Below, one piece after another: positions 35,980 to 47,658 of a stretch of 64,000 nucleotides of DNA (position 1 is the first letter of the stretch; the number at the start of each line of letters is the position of its first letter). The notes beneath the pieces were generated by a model, which was given only the letters and a program-made list of their open reading frames with translations, was not told where the DNA came from and made no database searches. The stretch is from NCBI GenBank assembly GCA_026545765.1, contig JAIFAC010000035.1, forward strand, positions 1 through 64,000. Reading direction: 5' to 3'. A program made the translations under genes and the position numbers. The stretch is from Plantago major. Its lineage: Eukaryota; Streptophyta; Magnoliopsida; Lamiales; Plantaginaceae.

Positions 35980-36784
35980 TGTTACGAACATGTTTCCAAT
36001 CCGTTAAGGCGCCGTAGGCGTGTCTAAAGCGCATCACGGCTTAAATAGCGATTCGATCTTGGTCCGACCTCACATGGTCCGGCCAGTGAATCAACGATGC
36101 GCTAAAGTCCTGTGCCCTCACGGCAAGTCCGAGCTAATGGAGAAGGACTTCTAAACACAGCTACGTCGATGCTGAGATGCAAGCGGACGGACGAGAGAAT
36201 CTCGACGCCACCATCACATTAAGACCAGCGTATATATGAGAACCATTGAGATACTTGGTGAGACTCTTGGCTCGGACATCGAGAGTTACCCAAGGCGGAT
36301 CAACCAAGCGCAGATCTGTCCGAGAAGGCTGCAGACGGAACAGTATTCTCAGAGGGAAAAGGTCCAAACTACCCTCCCAGGCCCATTGATTAGTATTGGG
36401 TTACTGTTCACTAATGGGCCATGGGCAGCATTGGTGTCCAAATCTGAAGCGTACACTTGGCATCATCTTATGGGCGGCCTCATAAGCTACGATAACTATA
36501 AATATAGCATAAGGTCCAAGACCTTAAGGGGAGCAAGATAAAAAAATGACATATGTGTGATAATCCCTCGTAACTATTACATTGAGAGCTTCCGACTCTC
36601 TCTTGAGTAAAGTCTCTTACCGGATTGACATAGGCAATCCGGGTAACCCATTCTAACCCCCCTTAGTCCTTTCGGTTTTCAGCTCGGACCGGTACTACGT
36701 CGGACTTTAAGTCAGAGGCGGGCCTTAGACTAGGTTGCTTGTAATAGTTTGGTTAGTTAGTGTTCGAGGTTTTACCCCTCAACA
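35980..36784 (+). repeat. 3' LTR of Tat element 1
   Basis: 805 bp, TGTTACG...CTCAACA. Aligns with the 5' LTR but has many 1-4 base gaps relative to it. Confidence 0.85.
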
Positions 36785-37126
36785 TGTTGAGTCTTTCATT
36801 AAGAAAATACTCAATCGATAGAGGGTATTGCTTTTTACCAAAGTGATAATAATTAATGGAGTAATTCTCGAGGAAGACGGTTTATAAATAATTTATTTAG
36901 AGACGGATATATTTTATTAATAAAAACATGCATGATGTTAATTAAAATATTTATGTTGTTAACAAAATGTATTTTCTATGTATGAAGAAATACCAACTTT
37001 AACAATAAAGATATTTTGATTATCAATACTAATATTTTTATTAACAATATAAATCTCTCGCTGGACACATAATTTAGAGACCGTTTCTGATTATACTTTA
37101 TGAAATTAATGAGTTACTAGTACTAA
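36785..37126. other. AT-rich spacer
   Basis: No gene or repeat recognised. Confidence 0.4.
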
Positions 37127-38062
37127 CCCGTGACGATGCCACGGTATAGTTTACTTATAATATATAATTAAAAATGATAGGATAAAATAACTTAATCGAG
37201 AAAATAAGATAGTTAAAATTCCTTGTAAACAATGTTGGTCGTGGTGTCAGTGTGTAGCCTTTGTCAAATACTATATCACTGTGCCTTATAACAATAGAAA
37301 ATGTAAAATACGACTCATCATGACGTATATGCTTTGAAAGGTGTAGGACCCGAACTGAACCCGTCAGGACTCGACGGGTTGATAACGTATACGCCCTCCG
37401 TCCCGCGGAACTTCATACATTTGCCATTTTTAGCCATCCCACAGAACTTCATACAAATTTACACACACATTACACCTTTTGCCACTCAAAGTACACTTTT
37501 CTCCACCTTTTCATACTTTATCATTACTTTAACTTTTCGCATAAAACTGCGCGCATGAAGTTCTCCGGGACGGAGGGAGTAGTATTTTATATTGGGTCCT
37601 CTACCCGTAGCTAATACATGAATTAATAACTTATACTCCAATCCGAACCAAAATAAAATACAATAGTGTATAATGCAGTTAATTGGGTTGGTTCCCAATA
37701 ACCCTTGGTGCCCCTTTCCCCCGCCCCGAAACCGTGGCGATGCCACGGTACAGTTTGCTTTTAATGATAAATAAATTAATCGATAAGATAAGATAGTAAA
37801 AATTCCTTACAAATAACGTTGGTCGTGGTGTCTGTGTGGAGTCCTTTTTCGTCCAATACTATATCATTGGATTTTTGTTTATGTTAATTATATAAAATGT
37901 AAAATACGACTCATCATGACGTGTATGCTTTGAAAGGGATATGATAGTTTTATATCGGGTCATCTACATGTACGTACTTAGCACGTTAATTACTAACTTA
38001 TACTCTAACCCAAACCAAAATAAAATAAAATAAAAAAACCTACAACGTAGTTAACAGGGTTG
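37127..38062. repeat. two tandem copies of an AT-rich repeat
   Basis: Copy 1 at 37127-37700 and copy 2 at 37728-38062 share gatgccacggta.agttt, 'ttggtcgtggtgtc.gtgtg', 'aaatacgactcatcatgacg' and 'accaaaataaaat' in order. Copy 1 is longer because a MITE is inserted in it. A third partial copy begins at 40392. Confidence 0.7.
37392..37579. mobile_element. Stowaway-like MITE
   Basis: Ends cgccctccgtcccgcggaac / gttctccgggacggagggag flanked by TA at 37390-37391 and 37580-37581. Absent from the second copy of the surrounding duplication. Confidence 0.85.
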
Positions 38063-38422
38063 AAGAGGTGGTATGTGCCCGCACCACACACAAAATTTAT
38101 TAATCTACAAACATATATATTTTCAAATTTTACGATGGTTTTTTTTGCACCCACCCCTAACATACCCCCACTCCTCGCGGAGACTCTTCACTAACTTAAC
38201 CATAAAATGTTGCGGTTTGTGTCTTTGTCACAAAGGTATGGAACGGGTTCGAGTCTGGACATTATTATTCCAAACGGATTTGAATTCAGGTTGGATAAAA
38301 TCCGGCCCGTTCAAAAGTAAAATGACGGAATACCAATATAGAGTGTTCCTCGCTCTTGTTAATTGTCATAACTAATAACTTAGTAAACATGTGTAGAAAA
38401 ATGTATGCTCTGGAATCTATAA

Positions 38423-38929
38423 GGCTCATTTGGTTTGATTGAAAATAGGAGAAAAGAAAAAGAGTAACGGAAATAAAATTTTCCTCGAAAATGTGAGGGG
38501 GAAACAACTTTCCTTATTTTGTGGAGATATATATATTTGATAAAGATTTTTATAAATTTTCCAGAATTTCCTGAGAAATACCAATTTGGTGGAAAACAAT
38601 CGGGCTGTTTGGCACGGAACTTTAATTGAGAGAATTTTAATTGAGGTATAACTGAATTTTAATTGAGTTGTGCAAATTTCTGTTTGGTATAAAATTAAAA
38701 TGTTATAAGTGTTTTTGTAGGTTTGTTATGTATGTTTTGAGTTAATTGAGTTGTATGTCTCAATTATAAAATCACAATGACAATCTCAATTATAATGGGA
38801 TATGGGATGTGCAAATACGAAAGTAAGTCTGACTCAATTAAAATGGAACGATAATTCTATCCCAAATAGTCCGAATATTTTCCTCCATTTTTTCCTTTTC
38901 TCTCATTTTTCCTCAAACCAAATGAAGCC
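38423..38929. mobile_element. Tourist-like (PIF/Harbinger) MITE
   Basis: Inverted ends ggctcatttggtttga / tcaaaccaaatgaagcc with TAA duplications at 38420-38422 and 38930-38932. A smaller MITE is nested inside (38601-38874). Confidence 0.75.
38601..38874. mobile_element. MITE nested in the Tourist-like MITE
   Basis: Inverted ends cgggctgtttgg / ccaaatagtccg with candidate AAT duplications. Interior rich in aattgag repeats. Family uncertain. Confidence 0.55.
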
Positions 38930-38932
38930 TAA

Positions 38933-40229
38933 TAGGAAATTATTTATCATTTATACACATATGGTTTGAAATTTAATATCTTATTGTCTAAGAATTTTTC
39001 TAACTAAGGTTTGATGGTACACGAAAATGTATCAAATTGCAAATCCCTTAAATCAAACTTCATCCATAGAATACAAATTAACACCACTTTAAACGTTCGC
39101 TGATGTTAAACTATATAAGGTTGTATGAGTTTTATTCTCGTATGCTTGGATTCGCTTAGTATTGTTCTTAGAGTATATAATCTACTTCATCAACATCTAT
39201 ATATTATATCAAATTGTTTTAATTTTGTAGGATATGTACACTCAAACTTATTTTCATGATAAATATGACTTAAATGATTATATTATTTAGTATTTTTCTA
39301 CTTCTTTTTTGCTTGGAACATCCTCCATATTTGGAGAAACACTAATTGAAACGTAAAAAAAATAGAAAAAATAAATGGCCCAATTTTCAGATAATCAATA
39401 CCGGACATGAAGATGTAGAAATGATAAATGATTTGGATATATGTAGGTTTAATATTGTAGATTGATAGTTGTTGTTATGTTTATAGTAGTATCCAAAATT
39501 TACATTTTTAGGTTGTAAACATTTGATTGTAAAAAACATTTTAGTAGACTTGTGCCAATCAAACTTTAGAAATTCATTTGGCCAGTGTTTGGATCGAAGT
39601 TCCTAACTAATTATACGGTTGATTAATCAAGTAAGAATTTTTAGTTTTCCTTCTTTTTTTAATATATAAAAAAATTATTATGGGATAATGTAGTTGTATA
39701 TAGTGTTGTCATATTTTCTTTTTAATAGTGCGAGATCTATATAAAGATTTAAATTATAATTAAAGCTCATATACATAATACATCATCATTTTACTCACCT
39801 ATATTTTATTTACTACTAATTACTTGAGATACTTTTGCTACATTTACTTGATGATAACAATAACTCGACTAATTTAGGTAATGATGGGGACAAACCGTGC
39901 TCGAGGTTATTCTTCCTTATCTCGATTAAATGCGATAAACTTTGATTGCAGTTTTATGCATCAACCAGATCTACCATTTAAGAATCACAAATAAAAGGTA
40001 TTCCTCCTGTATCCAAGTTAAATATGCCCCGAATAATATTTTGCAACCACTCCAACCCCATCAGATGGAGCCTATTGTGAAAAATAGAAGCATCAAATTT
40101 ATCTTGATCCATATCAAATAAAAAATAACAACTCGAGAAGAATATGCGTAGAATTGTATTTAAGTACACCATTATAATAGATACTGGTGTTAGCCGACTT
40201 TATAAAAACATGCGTGTTATATAGTCGAA
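38933..40229. other. AT-rich spacer
   Basis: No gene supported. A weak minus-strand frame at 39978-40172 has no recognised motif. Confidence 0.35.
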
Positions 40230-40499
40230 AAGTTTTAAATGAATTCGTCTTGGCACGACGAATTTAAATATATGTTCATAATATTTTTCGAAGTTTTGTA
40301 TATAAATTTATATTATATATGCAACCAATATATAAAAAAATAAACAGTGAAAGATATATTGGCTGAAAATGCAACTAATTCCACAAAATTCTCGTGGCGA
40401 TGCCGCGATATAGTTTACATTTAATAATAAATAGAAATGGAATGACAAAATAAATTAATCGAGACAAATCCTGGGTGGTATGTGCTCTCCCACATAACG

Positions 40500-40957
40500 A
40501 TCTTAGTATGGATAATACAAATCTACCAAACCAACATCATCATAAAAACATCCAACTGATAATCTATGTGCTAAAACGTTAGTCTCACGTTTAACCTGAC
40601 AAAACTTCATGGAATAAAATTCTTCATCAGATACCTGAATTTCTTTGAAAAGTGAAACAAATGGGTCAAAGCTAAAATTTGTCGATTTAAAAGATTTAAT
40701 CACCAAAGAACAATATCTTTCATTTACTACATGTTGCCACTCAAAATCTAGAACAAATTTAGTATAAATTTGGCTGGCCAACCTTCCGCATTTTCAGCAA
40801 CAATAAGACATAAAATTTTGCACCAAGCAATAACCTGGCCCTCATGATCCATCGTAACAACACTAATACGTCCCCCTATTTGGACTCTGCTCAACCGTAT
40901 CAAAATTTCAAGTAGGATGGCTAGCAATAACCTTGCCCTCATGATCCCTCGTAACAA
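40500..40957 (-). pseudogene. RNase H-like (RVT_3 type) fragment
   Basis: Two minus-strand frames. 40957-40748 contains GGRISVVTMDHEGQVIAWCK and AENAEGWPAKF. 40781-40503 contains EIQVSDEEFYSMKFCQVKRETNVLAHRL. The order (a 'DhEG.viaa' strand, an Ala/Glu helix, a 'v.F..VkRe.N..AH.La' end) is that of the plant RNase H-like domain found in LINE pol and in host genes derived from it. A frame change near 40760 joins the pieces. No start, promoter or other domain is seen. Confidence 0.5.
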
Positions 40958-41010
40958 TACGTCCCCCTATTCGGACTCTGCTCAACCGTATCAAAATTTC
41001 AAGTATGATG
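40827..41010. repeat. tandem duplication of about 90 bp
   Basis: gcaataacctggccctcatg at 40827 and gcaataaccttgccctcatg at 40924 begin two near-identical units; both end 'ccgtatcaaaatttcaagta.gatgg'. Confidence 0.8.
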
Positions 41011-41051
41011 GTTGGAATTTGAATGAATCTAGTGGGATTTAACTCATCAAC

Positions 41052-41226
41052 TTTATATATTATATTATATTATATTATATTATATTATATTATATTATAT
41101 TATATTATATTATATTATATTATATTATATTATATTATATTATATTATATTATATTATATTATATTATATTATATTATATTATATTATATTATATTATAT
41201 TATATTATATTATATTATATTATATA
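41052..41226. repeat. (TATAT)n microsatellite
   Basis: About 34 perfect pentanucleotide units. Translations of it are artefacts. Confidence 0.95.
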
Positions 41227-41724
41227 AAACTTATTTGATAATCTAAACCTAAAACATTAGCCTCGGTGTACATGGATTAAATCTTGTCGTGGAATTCAAA
41301 TATATATTCAAACTATTTTTGGATTTTTGTAGATAAAGTTATATGATATAATAAAACTATATATACGATCGATATCTGAAAGATAATGAAATATATCTGG
41401 GCTAAAATAGAACTAATTCTACAAAATTCCATGTAGAATTTGAATGAATGCAGTGTAACGATATTCAAAATGGGTGTCTATGGATTAAATCTTGTCATAG
41501 AATTCAAATATATGTTCAAAATATTTTTCGGATTGTTGTAGATAAAGTTATATGAGATTTAATAAAAAATATATATACATTCAACATACTAAAAATAATA
41601 ATGAAATATATACTGGTTAAAATAATTAATAATAGTATTCAAGATTGGTGTCTATGGATTAAATCTTGTCACGAATTTAAATATATATTCAATATATTTT
41701 TGAATTTTTGTAGATAAATTTATA

Positions 41725-41922
41725 CTCCCTCGTCCAGTTTAAATGTACGTTCCATTTTGGTAAAATCAAACGTATTTTCATCCCTTAAATGGAAAATCTA
41801 TCACTCTTTATCTATCTCTCTCTTTATTCAATCTCTTTCCTCTTTATCACCATCTTTCCTATTTTATTCACTTTTCTCTTAAAACTTGTGGAGTCAGCGG
41901 AAGATGAAGCAAACGGAGGAAG
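41725..41922. mobile_element. Stowaway-like MITE
   Basis: Ends ctccctcgtccagtttaa / gatgaagcaaacggaggaag with TA at 41723-41724 and 41923-41924. Inverted repeats weaker than in the other two. Confidence 0.65.
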
Positions 41923-42010
41923 TATGAGATTTAATAAAATTATATATGGAGTCAACATACCAAAATAACGTTGAAATATATCTGATTAAAATGTAACTAA
42001 TTACAAAATT

Positions 42011-42054
42011 ACCAATGAATGGATCTGGTGAAGTTTAGAACATTGTGCTGTGTG

Positions 42055-42090
<36 letters not shown>

Positions 42091-43248
42091 GGGGGAACCC
42101 TAAAACAATTGCGTTGGGCGGCAGAGTCTCTCATTGTTTATAAATGGCATGGTAATGTAATTAAAGATTTTGTAATATAGATCGATTTTCTTATATTCTA
42201 GTTTTCGACATAGTAATTATTAATAAAATATGTTACACAATAAAGTTGGCCGAGATGAAGACTTTGACATGTAATATAAATTATGATTTATGTATATGCA
42301 TTGATGAAAATCCAGCTAACAATTCATCTTTTGGGCATTTGTCTATTTTTTAGGAGAAAAATATAATCCAAATGATTGTTAAGTTGCAGCCTCCAGGCCG
42401 GCAAGACATACCTTCGTCACTTTTACATCTTTAGGCTCCGGTTTCTTATCTAAACAAAACTAATTGAACTTATCTTAACCGAAATTATTTATAGTAAGCA
42501 AATCTGAACTGATATTAAATTAATGGATTTTCAGATTAAATTGAAGTACATCCCAGAGTAGGCATGTTGGGATTTGTTTGGCCTTCTAAAATTTGTAAAA
42601 GAACTTTTTATAGGTAAGATTTTCGATAGTTTAAGAGTTCACTCTTAAACCTCCGAAATAATATTGTATATTTTACCCTGAACTCTTAAACCTCCGAAAT
42701 AATATTGTATATTTTACCCGTCAGATTTAAAATTCCGGGTCCGCTCCAGTTTATATCTGACGCTTTATGAAAGTCTAGAATATATGATAATAAATCAATG
42801 ATTGATGGTCTACAAAAGTTGAATGCGAATAGTGACGGAATTGTGGAAATATTTCTTGCATAAAGAAAGAGCAACTTGTAAATGATTGTTAATCTATCTC
42901 AGTGACAATGAGCATTCAAATTTCTGATTCATATGGTGCCAAACATAAAAATAACTCTTCTTCATTTATCACGATCATGTTTCTTCCTTTTTAAAATTCA
43001 TTCAGCCATGCGAGATGGAATTTGATATGGAATATGGAGAAAATCCCAATTTTAATTGGGATTATCCTAATTTCGAATTGTCATTTCCAATTTGAGTTAT
43101 CCCTGTAATCAAGGTCCCGATTGGTACATTTCTTGAATTCTCGTATATGGATTTGTGGTGAAAAGGATCATCCACTGATGCACATATTGAGAAATCGAAA
43201 ACAAAAGAAGAATTGTTATAATGTTAGATTGAAAATTTACAAATCAAA
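42011..43248. other. AT-rich spacer
   Basis: No gene recognised. Contains (TA)n(GT)n at 42054-42091 and a perfect two-unit tandem repeat of about 41 bp at 42641-42720. Confidence 0.4.
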
Positions 43249-44058
43249 TGTTGATGTGGGGTAAAAATGGTGATGTCAATAGTCCAGGTCAAAGTCGGAA
43301 AGAGTCCGAGAGAACGTAAATCGGTTGCTTGCTAAATCGTCTGGCCTTAGTTCGAAGTCCGTCCACAGAATAGGGTCCGACAGGGAAAGTAACCGTTAGT
43401 ATGGTCAATCAATGGTGGGGGTCCGTCAGATTGTTTAGACCGTCCCTCAGTAATGGTCCGTCAGATTGAGATGGGTGCTTGTCCTACAAGGAAGAAAAGA
43501 AGGGGTTAGACCCTTTTGGGCCGGCCTGCCTTAGACAGTCCGGGCTAAGATTCAACTGGTTAGGAGGCGGATCAAGCTGGGGCTCGGACCTCAAAACCTA
43601 GAGAGTGGATTAGTAAGAAGTTGTGTGCCTTAATGAGGAGTAAATGCCCTCTATTTATAGTATTGAGCTCTGGGGACAAACACTCTGACATCCCGGAGCA
43701 TGGTCGGCTTGGTGGTAGGTTGACACGTGGTCCCGGAGATAGGTGGCGCGTTGTGCACACGCTGATTTTTTAGGATGAGATCAGGAGCCGTCCGTCCACG
43801 AGCTCCAGACGGACATACATAATGGACGGACTCATTTGTTAAGTTTGCCTGGATGTGGCAGTCTTTCTCTGGAGAACGGAAACGTCCGTGGTGAGGAATG
43901 TGGGAGGTTGGACCGTCCCACCAATTCACTCTGGGGATTTTGTCTTAATGCCGGACCAGAGCTCCACCGGACGGACTCTTAGTGATGTTCCTGCATAGAT
44001 TGTATTTAAATCGTCTTGGTTCGGTAAGAGCTGTGGGCAGACTCATATGTATATATCA
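43249..44058 (-). repeat. 3' LTR of Tat element 2
   Basis: 810 bp with tgttgatgtggggtaaaa at one edge and atatatca at the other. A minus-strand TATA (ctataaatagaggg) lies near 43655. The polypurine tract reverse complement (taagtcccccca, 44059-44070) is followed by 'gtttccaagtatcttagta', as at 35940-35970. Confidence 0.7.
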
Positions 44059-44261
44059 TAAGTCCCCCCAGTTTCCAAGTATCTTAGTAAGAGATAGTTG
44101 TGAAATTTTGTTTTAATTAGTCCGCCAAGAGTGAAAGTTTTGCCCGTTGCTTGACTTACGGGTTTGCGATGTTGACCCGAATCGAAGGCCCGAAGGGCGG
44201 CTAAGCCCGAGCCCGATAAGTTGGTGTCACCGGTGGCGTGGCGAATCTGATTGGACCTTTT

Positions 44262-44820
44262 TTCTTATAAATACCCCCTTAGCTCAAAAATCTGGCTCCA
44301 ACTGCTTTCTTGCTTCTTTTGTCCCTTTCTTTCGCAAGAAAAAAGTCCGTGAAAATTTTCCGTTTCGATGTAGATGAGCAGGATTAGTGATCCATTGTTG
44401 ATTTTATCCTCCTGAGGGCCTTCGTGGCGTGAGTCGGTTAAGCGGGCCTTCTTTCTTGACGGTATCGGGAGGATAGACCGTCAATGTGTCAACAGCTTTC
44501 TCGGTAGAGTTTGGTCAGTCATCCGTTTTAAATATTCGAGGGCTATTTCTCCTTCTCGTCTGCCTCTTCAAACATTTACAATTTTCTCTGTTTACCTGTT
44601 ACTTTTAAAATGGTGGTGGTGGAAAATGAACTTGTAAATGATTGTCCGCCTAGTATCGGAAGATACCTGAAGCATGCGAAGGGAAGATCTGTTTTTTTAG
44701 AAAATTATTCGTCGTTTCAAGGATGGACTGGCAAAGGTGTATCTACCGGGATCAAGAAATCCAGTTGTTGGTGGTATACTAGTCCCCCCAAGTTCCGAGC
44801 TTGGTAAGAAATACCAAGAT
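44262..44820 (+). pseudogene. remnant of opposite-strand aORF unit, Tat element 2
   Basis: TATA-like cttataaatacccc near 44264, about 200 bp inside the polypurine tract, as expected for the aORF promoter. Frame 44610-44807 begins MVVVENELVNDCPPSIGRYLK and has no recognised domain. Compared with element 1, the long aORF is largely deleted. Confidence 0.4.
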
Positions 44821-44987
44821 GGGGACTTTAATTATAAAGTCGGACTTTCTTCTTTAGAAATTTATGGTCCGTCATTACTAACCGAACTGCGATCTCCACG
44901 TCCTAGGGCGAACAATCAGTGCGTCCTTTCATCTTCCGAACCGTTGGATGGTGGACACATGGCGTGATCGTAGGGATTCTTCATTCC

Positions 44988-45540
44988 TATAAGTAGGGAT
45001 ATGGTAATTCCTCCTTTCTTACTGTTTTCATCTTTCTTTCTTCTGCCTTTCTTGTATGATGTCGGACTTTTTCAGGATGTCAGAAGTTGCCCGGGAGGCG
45101 GCCCGGGAAGATGCAAGCCGGGCCAACCCATTTTCCTTGGAGAACCACTTTAGAGACAGATGATCCGATGCGATTCTTTGTCGGCCTTTGGATACATTGG
45201 GCTGTGAGTATGCACCCTCCGATTTATTCGGTGTAAACGCGATGGCGGACCCAATCATTCTCGATCCAGAAGGTGATCCCCCTTTGTGCCCGGTGGTCAT
45301 CAGGAGGCAGGCTGAGGAAGAGAGAGAGCGGATGCTGAAGATGATCCGTAGGAGGATCCGTATGCAGCATCAAGCTCGTCGGGCTCAGGGTGGTGGCTCG
45401 GAATCTCAATGCTCAACCTCGGGAATCCACTGAAAGGAGAAGGCGGGGTATGCCCCGTAGGAATTTGTAAGGTCCTCGGACTTTAAAAAGTTTGTACTTT
45501 GTATCTCTCGAACGTTCGGATGATTTTGTAATGAAATTTG
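44988..45540 (+). pseudogene. opposite-strand small gene B of Tat element 2
   Basis: TATA ctataagtag at 44988, ATG at 45077 (Met-Ser-Glu-Val). The frame is continuous from 45077 to 45433 apart from one TGA after about 28 codons, about 118 codons in total. The conserved part reads ADPIILDPEGDPPLCP, EEERERMLKMIRRRIRMQ and ends in STSGIH. Gene B of element 1 has the same start motif, the same conserved block and the same 3' sequence. Not recognised as any known family. Confidence 0.6.
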
Positions 45541-45639
45541 AACTGATCTTAATTGCTGGAGTCGGATATTCTTCAAGATTAATGGTCCGTCGTGATTTGT
45601 AGGAACCCGTCGCTAGAAATTGAACATAGTCCGGTTTTG

Positions 45640-45785
45640 TAATGCTAACCGAGCCGCGATCTCCACGTCCTAGGTCGAATTAGGCCGGTTTAGTTCGCCA
45701 TCATTACAGTTTCTCGTGGTTCGATGCAACGGTTGAATAAATCGGCCCATGGGCACAGTAAACCAACCGTATGCCTATAAATAGG
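45640..45785 (+). promoter_or_regulatory. repeated promoter module, Tat element 2
   Basis: 'ctaaccgagccgcgatctcc' block at 45648-45690 repeats the block at 44878-44915, in each case about 100 bp before a TATA box (45775 ctataaatagg and 44988). No ORF is visible after the 45775 TATA before the Sirevirus insertion. Confidence 0.45.
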
Positions 45786-45995
45786 CCTTGAACTGTCGGT
45801 TCACTAATTTCTGAAAATTTGAATTTTTAGAGAGAAAGTTAAGGCCGGCGAAGGCTAGAGAGAGGATTTTAAGCGGTAGGACATTCCCTAACTTTCGAGG
45901 AGTTTTTGAAGCGGGCTTCCTTTTTCGATAAGTAAGTTTGCTTCCTTGAACTTTTCCTTCGATTACATTCAATTTTTATCGATGGTCTTAGTTTT

Positions 45996-47642
45996 TGTTG
46001 GGAAATTTGTTAGATATTTTGTTAGAAATATCATTTTAGATTGATCGACAACATGATGACTTATCTTAGTCTCGAAAGGTGATTAGTACTCTTGGTTCAC
46101 TTGAACATTGTAAAGAAATCCACTAACTATGATAGTCTAGCTAATCTTGTATAGGATGTTAGGTCTCGAAATGTAATTTTATTTTATGAAGAAGACCAAA
46201 AGAAGACATTCAAGCGGAACAAAGCCTTGCGACATTGGCGACTTGAAGAAAGCGCACAAGATTCTGGCTGTTTTTCGGATACCTTAGCGGATATATTGAA
46301 GACACGAATAGCTTTAAACAAAGCTGTCACAAGAGATATCACGAGAAATAAGAGGCCTATCTGAAAACAAGGAAAGTGTCCACGATATCTATTCTCGGAT
46401 ACCTTGAGCATTAACCACATTTACGAAAAGAAATATATATATTGCAAACAAAGTTGTTTCAATAAATAGTGGTATCTGAAGATTGAAGGTAAGGACATGC
46501 AAAGAATCGAGATAACACTAGTCTACGATACAAAGCATAGTTCGTTGGCACTCTGAGGACAAAAAGTATAGTACAATGCATTTAATGCAGACGAGAGATG
46601 TCGAATAAAAGCAATGGCGACTTAGAAGAAGACAAAACATGCTTCTGATCTATACACGGATATCAATAGTTTGAATTTGAGCTAACGGATACTATTCAAG
46701 CGGTACTCAAATTCATCTATAAATATCAACACTTAGGCGCTTGAAGAGACCGCGACACACTTTGAAAAGCATTTGAACATCTTACTCTCTCAAAGCAACT
46801 TACTTATCCTCGAAAGCTTTACATTGCGACCAAAGCTTTTGATCTTGAGTAACTTTGAAGTTCTAAGTGTCACGATCCTAAACAAGCATAGCTATCTGTG
46901 AAGGAGTTGAAGCGAAAGATCAAGCATAAAGATTCATTCTCTTGAACATTTATCTAAGACTTGGGTCGATAAAAGAACAAGATACCATACATTGAAAAGT
47001 GTATTAAGTATACTTGATTCACGATTGCTATCTGAATAAGCGAATAAGTTATTAAAGAAGCTCATCGACAACTCGAGCAAAACCGACACCATAAGCTGGC
47101 GTAGATGCAGGAAGTACTTAGTTTGAAAATGGGGAATAACTCAAGGTTCTGGGTATAGGAAGTACTTGATTTGGGAAACTAAGGAATAACTCAAGGTTAT
47201 TGAGTATAGGAAGTACTTAGCTTGGGAACTGAGGAATAACTCGAAAGGTTTACGATGCGGAAGTACTTATTTGAGAAAGCAGGGAACAACTCAGGGGAAC
47301 ATTTGGTTGAACCAATTGTTTAAGAATCTTAGAATAGGATTATTGTAAGGTGAACTCAATTATCATTCTAGTGAATTCTAGGTCTCTGGTAGACGAAGTG
47401 GATTAGTTGGAGGATTCGCCACCTCCGGATACCACTATACTTAACGTGTTATTTACCTTTTGTATTTACATTTGATTAACACACACACACACATTAAGCA
47501 TTTACGCACTTATCTTTTTAAGTCTTAGCGCTCGATTCTAAGTATCGGATATCTATTGAATATCGAGAAATAGTTTTATCGACAAAAGTTTTAAAAGACT
47601 ATTCACCCCCTAGTCTTTTACTTTGCGTTATCTGGACCAACA
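45996..47642 (+). repeat. 5' LTR of element B
   Basis: 1647 bp, TGTTGGG...CCAACA. The first 150 bases match the 3' LTR start at 63842 apart from a repeat expansion there. The second half contains repeated units of 'aggaagtacttag.ttgggaa.....ggaataactcaagg' (47100-47290). Confidence 0.9.
46717..46726 (+). promoter_or_regulatory. TATA box of the LTR of element B
   Basis: ctataaatat, preserved in LTR A at 10617-10626. Confidence 0.6.
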
Positions 47643-47644
47643 AG

Positions 47645-47658
47645 TGGTATCGAGGCGG
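47645..47658 (+). other. primer binding site of element B
   Basis: tggtatcgaggcgg just inside the LTR; expected TGGTATCAGAGC for initiator tRNA-Met priming. An A is missing from CAG and a G is added. Confidence 0.75.

Larger units (their letters stand above)
23251..36784 (+). mobile_element. Tat-type Ty3/gypsy retrotransposon 1
   Basis: LTR - primer site - gag - protease - RT - RNase H - second RNase H - integrase - 6 kb with opposite-strand genes - polypurine tract - LTR. Integrase last in pol defines gypsy. The extra RNase H and additional ORFs between pol and the 3' LTR are known features of the Tat lineage (Retand/Ogre relatives). Coding is broken by many stops and indels. tgttg follows the right LTR; no partner is visible at the left because the left LTR end is disturbed. 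Confidence 0.85.
40230..42010. repeat. diverged ~190 bp repeat, about four copies
   Basis: Copies at about 40230-40395, 41255-41455, 41456-41640 and 41641-42010. Each holds 'attaaatcttgtc...gaattcaaatatat.ttcaaaatatttttcg...ttgtagataaa.ttatat' and 'aaatataact.gttaaaat'. A MITE sits inside the last copy; other sequences separate the first copy from the rest. Confidence 0.65.
43249..45995 (-). mobile_element. Tat-type element 2, 3' end only
   Basis: Read on the minus strand: opposite-strand unit region, polypurine tract, 3' LTR. The LTR length (810 bp) and polypurine neighbourhood match element 1, and opposite-strand gene B is shared. Everything beyond 45995 is replaced by Sirevirus-like element B, so gag-pol is not in view. 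Sequence divergence from element 1 is high outside a few blocks. Confidence 0.7.

Noticed and set aside
41023..41238. Open frame of repeated Ile-Ile-Leu-Tyr-Tyr
   Set aside because: It is a translation of the (TATAT)n microsatellite.
42056..42100. Z-DNA or regulatory TA/GT tract
   Set aside because: A common dinucleotide microsatellite without any adjacent gene.
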